Source: an uncultured Lachnospiraceae bacterium (lineage in GTDB: Bacteria; Bacillota; Clostridia; Lachnospirales; Lachnospiraceae). From it: DNA of 64,000 nt. The notes below the pieces were generated by a model that ran no database searches, was not told the origin of the DNA, and was given only the letters and a program-made list of their open reading frames with translations. A program made the position numbers and the translations under genes. This document shows positions 42,710-50,284 of this stretch, piece by piece. Location of the stretch: NCBI GenBank assembly GCA_947624875.1, contig CANQMA010000005.1, positions 1 through 64,000 of the forward strand, given 5' to 3'. Each line of letters starts with the position of its first letter. Position 1 is the first letter of the stretch.

Positions 42710-42817
42710 TGTAAACGCTTACAATTTTGAATTATAACGGATTCATGAAAAGATTACAAGAACAAAAGGATTGACATTTCAAATTTCCTGTTGTAAATTA
42801 ATTGTAAGCGCTTACAA
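42710..42817. promoter_or_regulatory. Divergent promoters with two LacI-type operators
   Basis: Operator 1 TGTAAACGCTTACA (42710-42723) and operator 2 TTGTAAGCGCTTACAA (42802-42817, perfect palindrome). Minus-strand promoter for lacI-uxaC: TTGTAA (42759-42754), 17 bp, TATAAT (42736-42731); operator 1 begins at the expected start site. Plus-strand promoter for uxuA: TTGACA (42771-42776), 17 bp, TAAATT (42794-42799); operator 2 covers its start site. The two operators thus occupy mirror positions about 92 bp apart, allowing looped repression. The sites also resemble catabolite-responsive elements, so CcpA binding is possible. Confidence 0.82.
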
Positions 42818-42891
42818 AACATTGGTAAACACAGATAAAAAAGCAAATATAGTGTGTAAGCAGTAAAAGAAACAGAGATGAGGTTACAGAC

Positions 42892-43947
42892 ATGAAAATG
42901 ATTATTCGCTGGTATGGAAAGGACGATCCGGTTACGCTCGAATACATCCGGCAAATACCAGGAATGACGGGCGTGGCCACAGCAGTCTATGATGTGGCGC
43001 CGGGAAATGTATGGCCCATGGAGAGCATTCTTGATCTCAAGACAGAGATTGAAAAGCACGGGCTTACCATGGAAGTAATTGAAAGCGTTCCGGTGCATGA
43101 AGATATTAAACTGGGTTGTGGAAAGTGCGAAGAATACATAGAAAATTATAAGGAAAATATCCGAAGGCTGGCGTCTGCGGGCGTAAAATGTATCTGCTAT
43201 AACTTCATGCCGGTGTTTGACTGGACCCGTTCCAGGCTGCATCAGCCTTTAGCGGACGGTTCTGAGGCATTAGTCTATTATAAAGAAGATGTGGAAAAAA
43301 TGGACCCGCGAAAGATGAGTCTTCCCGGATGGGACGCTTCGTATAGTCCGGACGAAATCAACGGACTGATAAACGCTTATCAGAAACTGGGTGAAGAGGG
43401 ATTGTGGAAAAACCTTGCATGGTTTGTTTCAGAGATTATGCCGGTGGCAAAGGAATGCGACGTCTACATGGGAATTCATCCGGATGACCCGCCATGGCCG
43501 CTGTTTGGAATTCCAAGAATCGTAACAAATGAAAAAAATATCGACCGGCTTTTAGATTTTTATGATGACCCGCATCACGGTTTGACGCTGTGCAGCGGAA
43601 GTCTGGGATGTGCGCGGGAAAACGATATTCCAAAGCTGGTAAGAAAATACGGTGCGAAACACCGGATTTGTTTTGCACATGTCAGAAACGTAAAAATATT
43701 AGAAGACGGTTCTTTTGAAGAGTCTTCCCATCTTTCCAAAGATGGAAGTCTGGATATTTATGAAATCATGAAGGCGTATCATGATACGGGATTTCATGGA
43801 TATATCAGACCGGACCATGGCCGCATGATCTGGGGTGAACAGGGAAGACCCGGATATGGTCTTTTCGACCGCGCGTTAGGGGCGGCATACCTTAATGGAA
43901 TATGGGAAGCGTTAGAAAAGGAGAAAACAGATGGAACTTTGGAGTAA
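42892..43947 (+). CDS. uxuA: Mannonate dehydratase
   Basis: 351-aa TIM-barrel enzyme that dehydrates D-mannonate to 2-keto-3-deoxygluconate. Signatures include MIIRWYGKDDPVTLEYIRQ at the start, CYNFMPVFDWTR, MGIHPDDPPWP and FAHVRN, which supply metal ligands. It opens the plus-strand operon uxuA-uxuB-eda-kdgK-uidA. The uxuB start overlaps its end by 17 bp. Confidence 0.95.
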   Translation: MKMIIRWYGKDDPVTLEYIRQIPGMTGVATAVYDVAPGNVWPMESILDLKTEIEKHGLTMEVIESVPVHEDIKLGCGKCEEYIENYKENIRRLASAGVKCICYNFMPVFDWTRSRLHQPLADGSEALVYYKEDVEKMDPRKMSLPGWDASYSPDEINGLINAYQKLGEEGLWKNLAWFVSEIMPVAKECDVYMGIHPDDPPWPLFGIPRIVTNEKNIDRLLDFYDDPHHGLTLCSGSLGCARENDIPKLVRKYGAKHRICFAHVRNVKILEDGSFEESSHLSKDGSLDIYEIMKAYHDTGFHGYIRPDHGRMIWGEQGRPGYGLFDRALGAAYLNGIWEALEKEKTDGTLE

Positions 43948-44770
43948 GGAAGCATTTCAGGGAAAAACAGTGGTCATCACAGGAGCGGGCGGTGTGCTCT
44001 GTTCCATGTTTGCAAAAGCGATGGCAGAAGCAGGAGCAGAAACGGCGCTTTTGGATCTCAATGAAAAAGCGGCAATGGACGTTGCCCAAGAGATCCATAG
44101 ACATGGAGGAAGCGCAAAGGGCTATGCGTGTAATGTTTTAGAAAAAGACAGTATTGAAACGGCGCATCAGGAAATTCTAAAAGATTTTGGTACCTGCGAT
44201 ATCTTAATCAACGGCGCCGGCGGAAATCATCCAAGGGCAACGACAGACGTCGAATATTTTGATCCGCAGAGTACACAGAAAAGTTTCTTTGACCTGGAGG
44301 AGGACGGCATGGAATTTGTCTTCCGCCTCAATTATATGGGAAGTTTTCTTCCGACACAGGTCTTCGCAAAAGACATGATTGGAAAGAAAGGGTGCAGCGT
44401 GATTAACATTTCCAGTATGAACGCATTTACACCGCTCACCAAGATTCCTGCATATAGCGGCGCGAAAGCAGCAGTTTCCAATTATACGCAGTGGCTTGCC
44501 GTGCATTTTTCCAAAGTCGGTATCAGGTGCAATGCGATTGCCCCGGGATTTTTTGTGACAAAGCAGAATGAAAAACTACTTTATGAAGAAGATGGAACAC
44601 CGACAAAACGGACAGAAAAAATCCTGCAAAGCACGCCGATGGAACGGTTTGGGAAACCGGAAGAACTGTTAGGAACGCTTTTTTATCTGTGTGATGAAAA
44701 GGCGTCCGGTTTCGTCAATGGAGCCGTGATTCCTGTCGATGGCGGATTTTCAGCATATTCAGGAGTATAG
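43931..44770 (+). CDS. uxuB: SDR-family D-mannonate oxidoreductase
   Basis: 279-aa short-chain dehydrogenase: Rossmann start VVITGAGGVLCSMFAKAMA, then NGAGG, catalytic Ser (INISSMNAF) and YSGAK (Tyr-x-x-x-Lys), and the C-terminal PVDGGFSAYSGV. The E. coli enzyme of the same name belongs to a different (long-chain) family; this SDR type replaces it in many Firmicutes. Sitting between mannonate dehydratase and KDPG aldolase, it most likely reduces fructuronate to mannonate. Confidence 0.85.
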   Translation: MELWSKEAFQGKTVVITGAGGVLCSMFAKAMAEAGAETALLDLNEKAAMDVAQEIHRHGGSAKGYACNVLEKDSIETAHQEILKDFGTCDILINGAGGNHPRATTDVEYFDPQSTQKSFFDLEEDGMEFVFRLNYMGSFLPTQVFAKDMIGKKGCSVINISSMNAFTPLTKIPAYSGAKAAVSNYTQWLAVHFSKVGIRCNAIAPGFFVTKQNEKLLYEEDGTPTKRTEKILQSTPMERFGKPEELLGTLFYLCDEKASGFVNGAVIPVDGGFSAYSGV

Positions 44771-44780
44771 TGAGGAAATC

Positions 44781-45428
44781 ATGGAAAGAAAAAACATAGA
44801 CATTTTTGAGAAAATCAAACAGAGTAAAATCATCCCGGTGGCGGTGATAGAAAACAGGAAAGATGCAAAACCTTTAGCGGAGGCGCTGTTTATGGCGGGA
44901 CTCCATTGTATCGAAGTGACGTTTCGGACAAAAGCGGCGGCAGAGGCAATTCAGATTATCAAAGCGGAGTATCCAAAAATGATTGTCGGAGCGGGAACTA
45001 TTTTAACGACAGAACAGGTCTGTCAGGCACAGGAAGCCGGGGCAGAGTTTTTGGTCAGTCCGGGTTCCAATGAGACGGTGATTTCATTTTCCATGAAAAA
45101 AGAGATTTGTATCATTCCGGGAATCATGACGCCAAGTGAAATTGAAAAAAATCTGGAAAACGGTCTTACGGTCATGAAATTTTTCCCGGCGCAGCAGGCA
45201 GGAGGGATCGATTTTTTAAGAGCAATGCATGCGCCATATCCGATGGTGCGTTTTCTTCCGACAGGCGGTATCAGCATGGAAAATGTCAGGGAATATCTTA
45301 AAAACGACTTTGTCATTGCCTGTGGAGGAAGCTGGATGGTTCCGCAGCAATTAATAGAACAGAAACAATTTAAAGAAATTCACCGGCTGGCAAAACAGGC
45401 CGCAGAAGTTGTAAGGGAATTTCGATAG
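44781..45428 (+). CDS. eda: KDPG/KHG aldolase
   Basis: 215-aa class I aldolase that cleaves 2-keto-3-deoxy-6-phosphogluconate into pyruvate and glyceraldehyde-3-phosphate. CIEVTFRT holds the catalytic Glu, and the Schiff-base Lys is in VMKFFPAQQAGG. IPVAVIENR at the start matches the family. ATG 44781 follows GAGGAAATC; the frame is open further back into uxuB but without a ribosome site. Confidence 0.93.
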   Translation: MERKNIDIFEKIKQSKIIPVAVIENRKDAKPLAEALFMAGLHCIEVTFRTKAAAEAIQIIKAEYPKMIVGAGTILTTEQVCQAQEAGAEFLVSPGSNETVISFSMKKEICIIPGIMTPSEIEKNLENGLTVMKFFPAQQAGGIDFLRAMHAPYPMVRFLPTGGISMENVREYLKNDFVIACGGSWMVPQQLIEQKQFKEIHRLAKQAAEVVREFR

Positions 45429-45436
45429 GAGGAATA

Positions 45437-46459
45437 ATGGCAAAGATTGTGACCATGGGCGAACTCCTGGTGAGATTGTCCACAATCAATTATGAAAGAT
45501 TCACACAGGCTGAACGGCTGGATGTCTGCTACGGTGGCAGTGAAGCAAATGTAGCTGTTTCTCTGGCGGGATTTGGGCATGAGAGCGTTTATATTACAAA
45601 ACTGCCCCGAAATCCGATAGCAGAAACGGCAGCGCAGACATTGAGGAAATACGGCGTGGACACCTCGAAGATTGCCTGGGGAGGAACGCGTATGGGACTT
45701 TACTTTTTAGAACAGGGTCAGGGATATCGTTCTTCTAATGTCGTTTATGACCGTGCAGACTCGGCAATGAGCCTTGCGCAGCCGGACGATTTTTCGTTTG
45801 ATGAGATTTTTGCAGGAGCAGACTGGTTCCACTTTTCGGGGATTACTCCTGCAATCAGCAGGAGCGCGGCAAAATTAACTTTAGAAGCGGTAAAAGCGGC
45901 GAAAAGAAATGGGCTGACCGTGAGCTGCGACTTAAATTTCCGAAAAAAACTCTGGACGATAGAGCAGGCGAGAAGTGTGATGCCCGAACTAATGAAATAT
46001 ACGGACGTCTGTATGGGAGGAAGAGAAGACGCTGTCAAAATGCTGGGATTTTCGCTGTCAGAAAGAAATGAAGACGATACCCCGAATCTTCCGGCTTACG
46101 AAGAAATGTTCCGGAGCATGGTGGAAAAATATTCATTTTCCTATGTCGCATGCAGTATGAGAAGAAGCCATACAGCCTCAGACAATGAATTGAGCGGACT
46201 GCTTTATGACGGACACAAACTTTATCAGGCAAAAAATTACCGCATGGCGCCGATGGTTGACCGTGTGGGCGGCGGAGATGCGTTTGCAGCGGGAATGATT
46301 TCAGCAATTCTGCGAGACAAACCCCCGCAGGAAGCCGTTGATTTTGCGGCTGCAGCGTCCGTATTGAAGCATACGATACCGGGCGATTTCAATCTGGTAA
46401 CGACAGAGGAAGTCGAAGCGTTGATGAACGGGAAAAAATTTGGGAGAGTAGCAAGATAG
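45437..46459 (+). CDS. kdgK: 2-keto-3-deoxygluconate kinase (PfkB family)
   Basis: 340-aa ribokinase-like sugar kinase: GGSEANVAVSLAGFG near residue 36 and the PfkB signature DRVGGGDAFAAGMISA near 275 with catalytic Asp. Phosphorylates KDG to KDPG for the aldolase encoded just upstream. AGGAGG at 45428-45433 sets the start. Specificity is inferred from its place between eda and uidA. Confidence 0.92.
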   Translation: MAKIVTMGELLVRLSTINYERFTQAERLDVCYGGSEANVAVSLAGFGHESVYITKLPRNPIAETAAQTLRKYGVDTSKIAWGGTRMGLYFLEQGQGYRSSNVVYDRADSAMSLAQPDDFSFDEIFAGADWFHFSGITPAISRSAAKLTLEAVKAAKRNGLTVSCDLNFRKKLWTIEQARSVMPELMKYTDVCMGGREDAVKMLGFSLSERNEDDTPNLPAYEEMFRSMVEKYSFSYVACSMRRSHTASDNELSGLLYDGHKLYQAKNYRMAPMVDRVGGGDAFAAGMISAILRDKPPQEAVDFAAAASVLKHTIPGDFNLVTTEEVEALMNGKKFGRVAR

Positions 46460-46469
46460 GAGCAGAGAG

Positions 46470-48317
46470 ATGTTATATCCAATCGAAAACAGAGTAAGAG
46501 AAGTGAAAAATCTAAATGGTATCTGGAATTTTAAAGTGGACGAAAAGAATACCGGAATTCAGGAAAAATGGTACGAAAGACCGCTGGAAAACCCGGCTGC
46601 GATGGCAGTTCCGTCCAGTTACAATGATCTGGTTACCGATGAAAAAATCAGAGAACATGTCGGATATGTCTGGTATGAAAGAACGTTTATCGTACCGGAC
46701 AGCTGGTCAGGCAAACGCATGGTTTTACGGTTTGGCAGCGCCACCCATCATGCAGAGGTCTATGTAGACGGAATCAGGGTTGCAGAACATAAAGGGGGAT
46801 TTCTTCCTTTTGAAGCGGATATTACAGAACTCATCGAGCAGAGCAGTCTGGAGGAACACCGCCTGACGGTGGCGTTGAGCAATGTTCTTGACTGGACGTG
46901 TATTCCATGTGGGGAAGTGATTTCAAAGGAAGGAAGCAGATATCCGGACGGATTTCATTTTCAGGAAACCTATTTTGATTTTTATAACTATTCCGGACTG
47001 CACCGTCCGGTAAAACTCTATGCGACACCGAAGAAGTATATCAGTGATCTTATAATCCAAACGGAAGTGGAAGGGCTGTCCGCTGACAACCCGATCAAAA
47101 ATCCGGTGTCCATCGCAGAATACAATCAGATTGCAAGAGGCGTGCTTCCCACCGCAAAGCGGGCAAAAGTTCAGGTCGTGATCAATGCGACAGATGAAAT
47201 CAGGGTCGTAAAAATTTTTGATGAGCAGGGCAGGGAAGTCGCTAAGACAGAAGCCCGCAGGAAGGAAGACGCTTACAGCGCAGAACTTGTTATCGAGCAG
47301 CCGGTTCTCTGGAATCCGGGGGCCGCTTTTCTTTACCGGCTTCAGGTAGAGGGAGATTCAGATGTCTATACTGAGACCTTTGGAATCCGCAAGATTGAAG
47401 TGACAGACAAGCAGTTTCAAATAAACGGGCGGCCGTTCTATTTCAAGGGGTTTGGCAGACACGAGGACAGCGACATTCATGGAAAAGGCTTGGACGAGGC
47501 GTTAAACATCCGTGATTTTAATCTGCTCAAATGGATTGGCGCAAATTCCTTTAGAACCTCGCATTATCCGTATTCTGAGGAACAGATGATGCTTGCAGAC
47601 CGGGAAGGATTTGTAGTGATTGATGAAGTTCCGGCTGTCGGCATGTGCTTCTGGGATGGAAAGAGCGTGTTCGGCGGCGACCGCGTCAATGACGAAACCT
47701 TAAAGCACCATAAAGATATGCTGCGCGCGATGGTAGAGCGGGATAAAAACCACCCTTGCGTTGTCATGTGGAGCGTGGCAAATGAGGCGGCAACCCATGA
47801 AGAAGGAGCAGTCCCATATTTCAAAGAGGTCATCGAAACCATCAGAAAAGCAGACCGTACGCGGCCGGTTACGATGGTGCATACGACCGGACCGTTAGGA
47901 GATAAGGTAAGCCAGTGGGTAGATGTCATCTGCGTCAACCGGTATTATGCGTGGTATAATGACCATGGACATTTAGACGTGATTGGATTACAATTGAAAG
48001 ACGAGATGGAGCAGTGGCATCGGAAATACAAAAAACCGGTCATTATGAGCGAATACGGCGCAGACACGATTGCCGGATTTCATAAGCTTCCGGCAGTGGC
48101 ATTTACGGAAGAATTTCAATGCCTTTATATGGATGAGTATCATAAAATATTCGACCAGCTCGACTTTATGATTGGAGAACATCCATGGGCATATGCTGAT
48201 TTTCAGACAAAGCAGGGGCTAAACCGGGTGGACGGAAATAAAAAAGGAATTTTCATGAGAAACCGCCAGCCGAAAATGGCGGCGTACAGATTGCGGGAGC
48301 GTTGGAATCAGGATTAA
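46470..48317 (+). CDS. uidA: Beta-glucuronidase (GH2)
   Basis: 615-aa glycoside hydrolase: jelly-roll domain (1-190), Ig-like domain (about 190-300) and TIM barrel. Acid/base Glu439 is in SVANE and nucleophile Glu528 in MSEYGAD. The glucuronate-recognising N-x-K motif is present as Asn590-Lys-Lys592 (GNKKGIF), which separates true beta-glucuronidases from beta-galactosidases. The active-site loop between AVG (about 388) and the LKHHKDML helix is about nine residues shorter than in E. coli UidA, so it is a shorter-loop gut type. No signal peptide: it acts inside the cell on imported glucuronides. No glycoside transporter is present in the operon. Confidence 0.95.
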   Translation: MLYPIENRVREVKNLNGIWNFKVDEKNTGIQEKWYERPLENPAAMAVPSSYNDLVTDEKIREHVGYVWYERTFIVPDSWSGKRMVLRFGSATHHAEVYVDGIRVAEHKGGFLPFEADITELIEQSSLEEHRLTVALSNVLDWTCIPCGEVISKEGSRYPDGFHFQETYFDFYNYSGLHRPVKLYATPKKYISDLIIQTEVEGLSADNPIKNPVSIAEYNQIARGVLPTAKRAKVQVVINATDEIRVVKIFDEQGREVAKTEARRKEDAYSAELVIEQPVLWNPGAAFLYRLQVEGDSDVYTETFGIRKIEVTDKQFQINGRPFYFKGFGRHEDSDIHGKGLDEALNIRDFNLLKWIGANSFRTSHYPYSEEQMMLADREGFVVIDEVPAVGMCFWDGKSVFGGDRVNDETLKHHKDMLRAMVERDKNHPCVVMWSVANEAATHEEGAVPYFKEVIETIRKADRTRPVTMVHTTGPLGDKVSQWVDVICVNRYYAWYNDHGHLDVIGLQLKDEMEQWHRKYKKPVIMSEYGADTIAGFHKLPAVAFTEEFQCLYMDEYHKIFDQLDFMIGEHPWAYADFQTKQGLNRVDGNKKGIFMRNRQPKMAAYRLRERWNQD

Positions 48318-48327
48318 AAGGGGAAAG

Positions 48328-48356
48328 TTGACAATCTGATGTGTTTATAGTATTAC
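48328..48356 (+). promoter_or_regulatory. Possible promoter of GT-C gene
   Basis: TTGACA (48328-48333), 17-bp spacer, TATTAC (48351-48356), in the 149-bp gap after uidA. Confidence 0.5.
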
Positions 48357-48466
48357 AGATATAAATATATTTTATTGGTATTGTGTGTAAATTTTTAGAT
48401 AGAGGAATTATTAACGTATTACAATTCTAATACGTAGATGAAGAAGGAAAGGAAGGATAAAAAAAT

Positions 48467-49924
48467 ATGAATAAGAAGGCGGCTTTAGGAATCTATTTAG
48501 TGGTTTTATCAACTTTATTTATTTTCTTTTGTTCTGCAGGGACTTCCCCGATATATTGGCATTCATACTTTGGATGGGATGCAGATGTATTTATGATGGG
48601 GGGAAAATTAGTAAAAGAAGGAATGATTCCTTATAAAGAAGTTTTTGATCATAAGGGTCCTTTGATGTTCTTTATTCAATACATTGGCCAGATGATATGT
48701 GATAAAAGGTTAGGGATTTTTATTTTACAAATTATTTTTATGTTCTTTTCCCTGCTGGGAGTAAACCGGCTGGCAAAACTTTTCTTTAAGGAAGCCGGCA
48801 GCATTGTTATGCCGTTTCTGTCCCTGATTTTTTTGTTTCAGTATTATAAGGAGGGAAACCAAACAGAAGAATATTGCCTGCCCTTTCTGATATGGAGTTA
48901 TTATTTTGCAGCAAAATACCTGATGGGAGATGAAAAGGCAATACATAAGCCTGTTTTTTCTTTGTTCTATGGGATTACATTTATGGTATGCGCCTTAACA
49001 AGAATAACGAATGCATTTCCATTATGTGCCATTTTATTGGTTGGATTTGTGGTAATGTGTAAAAGAAAACAGTGGAAAATGATATGGGACAACATTCTGG
49101 CTTTTTTCATGGGTTGTATTCTGTTATTATTGCCTTTTGTTATATATTTTTGGGGAAACGGCGGATTGTATGATATGTTCTATGGAACTATTTTATATAA
49201 TATACAGTATGCTGAAAAAACAGATCTGTTCGCGACATTGGTTAAGGTTGTTTCCAACCCTACATGGTTGCTTCCGCAATTTATGCCGCTGATTGTTTCT
49301 TTTATCTTAGGATTATGTTATTTGATCTTTCAAAAGAAAAACAAAAGCATTGCCCTTATTGCGGTTATTGCCAGCGCCCTTGGCTGTGTTTCCCAATTAA
49401 ACAGCCGGTTATATCCCTATTATTTACAGGTATGGATTCCTTTGTTTGTTATTGCTGCTGGACTGGTTCCTGAATTATTGAAGAGTAAAAAGGTATGCAG
49501 ATGCATTACTGTAATAACAATTGCAGGATTGTCCGTTGTATTGTGCAGGATTGTGGTTCAGAATATAAATCTTCTCAATAGATATGCGACAGGGCAGGGT
49601 GCAGTTTCGTTTGAAAAGGAAAGCAAAGAGATTGAGTATAAGATTCCAAAGTCAGACAGGGATAAAGTTCTGGCTTATAATGTAAAAGCTTCATTTTATA
49701 TTGCCACGGACATTCATCCGTGTTTTAAGTATTGTGTATTACAGGATTGGCAGAGTAGTAACAGCAAGGTAATGCAGCAGGAACTTGAGAACTTCTTTCA
49801 ATCGGGAAAAGCGAAATACATCGTAACTTCCTCTAAGCAGGAGAATAGGTTAGATTATATACTAAAGGAGCGCTATGTGCCAATAGAGGAAAACGATGAA
49901 CTTAAACTATATAGATTAAAATAA
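48467..49924 (+). CDS. Polytopic GT-C glycosyltransferase-like membrane protein
   Basis: 485 aa with about 10-11 hydrophobic segments. After the first helix it has GWDADVFMMGG and PYKEVFDHKGPLMFFIQY, the acidic first-loop motif typical of ArnT/PMT-type (GT39/GT83) enzymes that use polyprenyl-phosphate sugars. A C-terminal soluble domain of about 100 residues faces outside. It probably decorates a surface glycan. Its AT-rich DNA and different codon feel relative to the uid operon hint at separate acquisition, a weak impression. GGAAGG precedes ATG 48467; the gene stands alone. Confidence 0.75.
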   Translation: MNKKAALGIYLVVLSTLFIFFCSAGTSPIYWHSYFGWDADVFMMGGKLVKEGMIPYKEVFDHKGPLMFFIQYIGQMICDKRLGIFILQIIFMFFSLLGVNRLAKLFFKEAGSIVMPFLSLIFLFQYYKEGNQTEEYCLPFLIWSYYFAAKYLMGDEKAIHKPVFSLFYGITFMVCALTRITNAFPLCAILLVGFVVMCKRKQWKMIWDNILAFFMGCILLLLPFVIYFWGNGGLYDMFYGTILYNIQYAEKTDLFATLVKVVSNPTWLLPQFMPLIVSFILGLCYLIFQKKNKSIALIAVIASALGCVSQLNSRLYPYYLQVWIPLFVIAAGLVPELLKSKKVCRCITVITIAGLSVVLCRIVVQNINLLNRYATGQGAVSFEKESKEIEYKIPKSDRDKVLAYNVKASFYIATDIHPCFKYCVLQDWQSSNSKVMQQELENFFQSGKAKYIVTSSKQENRLDYILKERYVPIEENDELKLYRLK

Positions 49925-49968
49925 ATCAATAAAACTGATTAAATTTGTCACTACACAAATTTTTTTGC

Positions 49969-50260
49969 ATATGTTATAGTACAGTTATCCTAAAAAACAA
50001 AAGCGATGATGAGAACCAGTAGTTACAGAGCGGCTGACAGAGAGTTGCCGGCAGGTGAAAGGCAATCAGGGCGATGTAATGAACTCCTCTTGGAGCTTCC
50101 GGCTGAAGACAGGGAATGTTGTGTAGGTTTGGACGGTGTTCACCGTTATATGATCTGATGGTTACATCAATGAGTGCATGTCTTTGGACATGAATCAGAG
50201 TGGTACCGCGTAGTAAAGCTTACGTCTCTGTGTTTTTTGAAAACACAGAGATTTTTCAAT
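49969..50260 (+). promoter_or_regulatory. Leucine T-box leader of leuA
   Basis: An extended -10 (TGTTATAGT, ending near 49979) is followed by a long structured leader. The T-box sequence AGAGTGGTACCGCG lies at 50197-50210 and the terminator TCTCTGTGTTTT-TTGA-AAAACACAGAGA plus five T at 50225-50262. Stem I begins near 50000 (AAAAGCGATGATGAGAACC-type start, with AGTA and GAAGA-like elements). CTC within GAACTCCTCTTGG (near 50103) is a plausible leucine specifier. Uncharged tRNA-Leu would pair there and at the T-box bulge, opening leuA expression. Confidence 0.9.
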
Positions 50261-50284
50261 TTTATAAAGGAGAGCAGAGCGATT

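Noticed and set aside
50174-50284. N-terminal extension of leuA
   Set aside because: The frame is open but runs through the T-box and terminator; the ribosome site and conserved N-terminus point to 50285.
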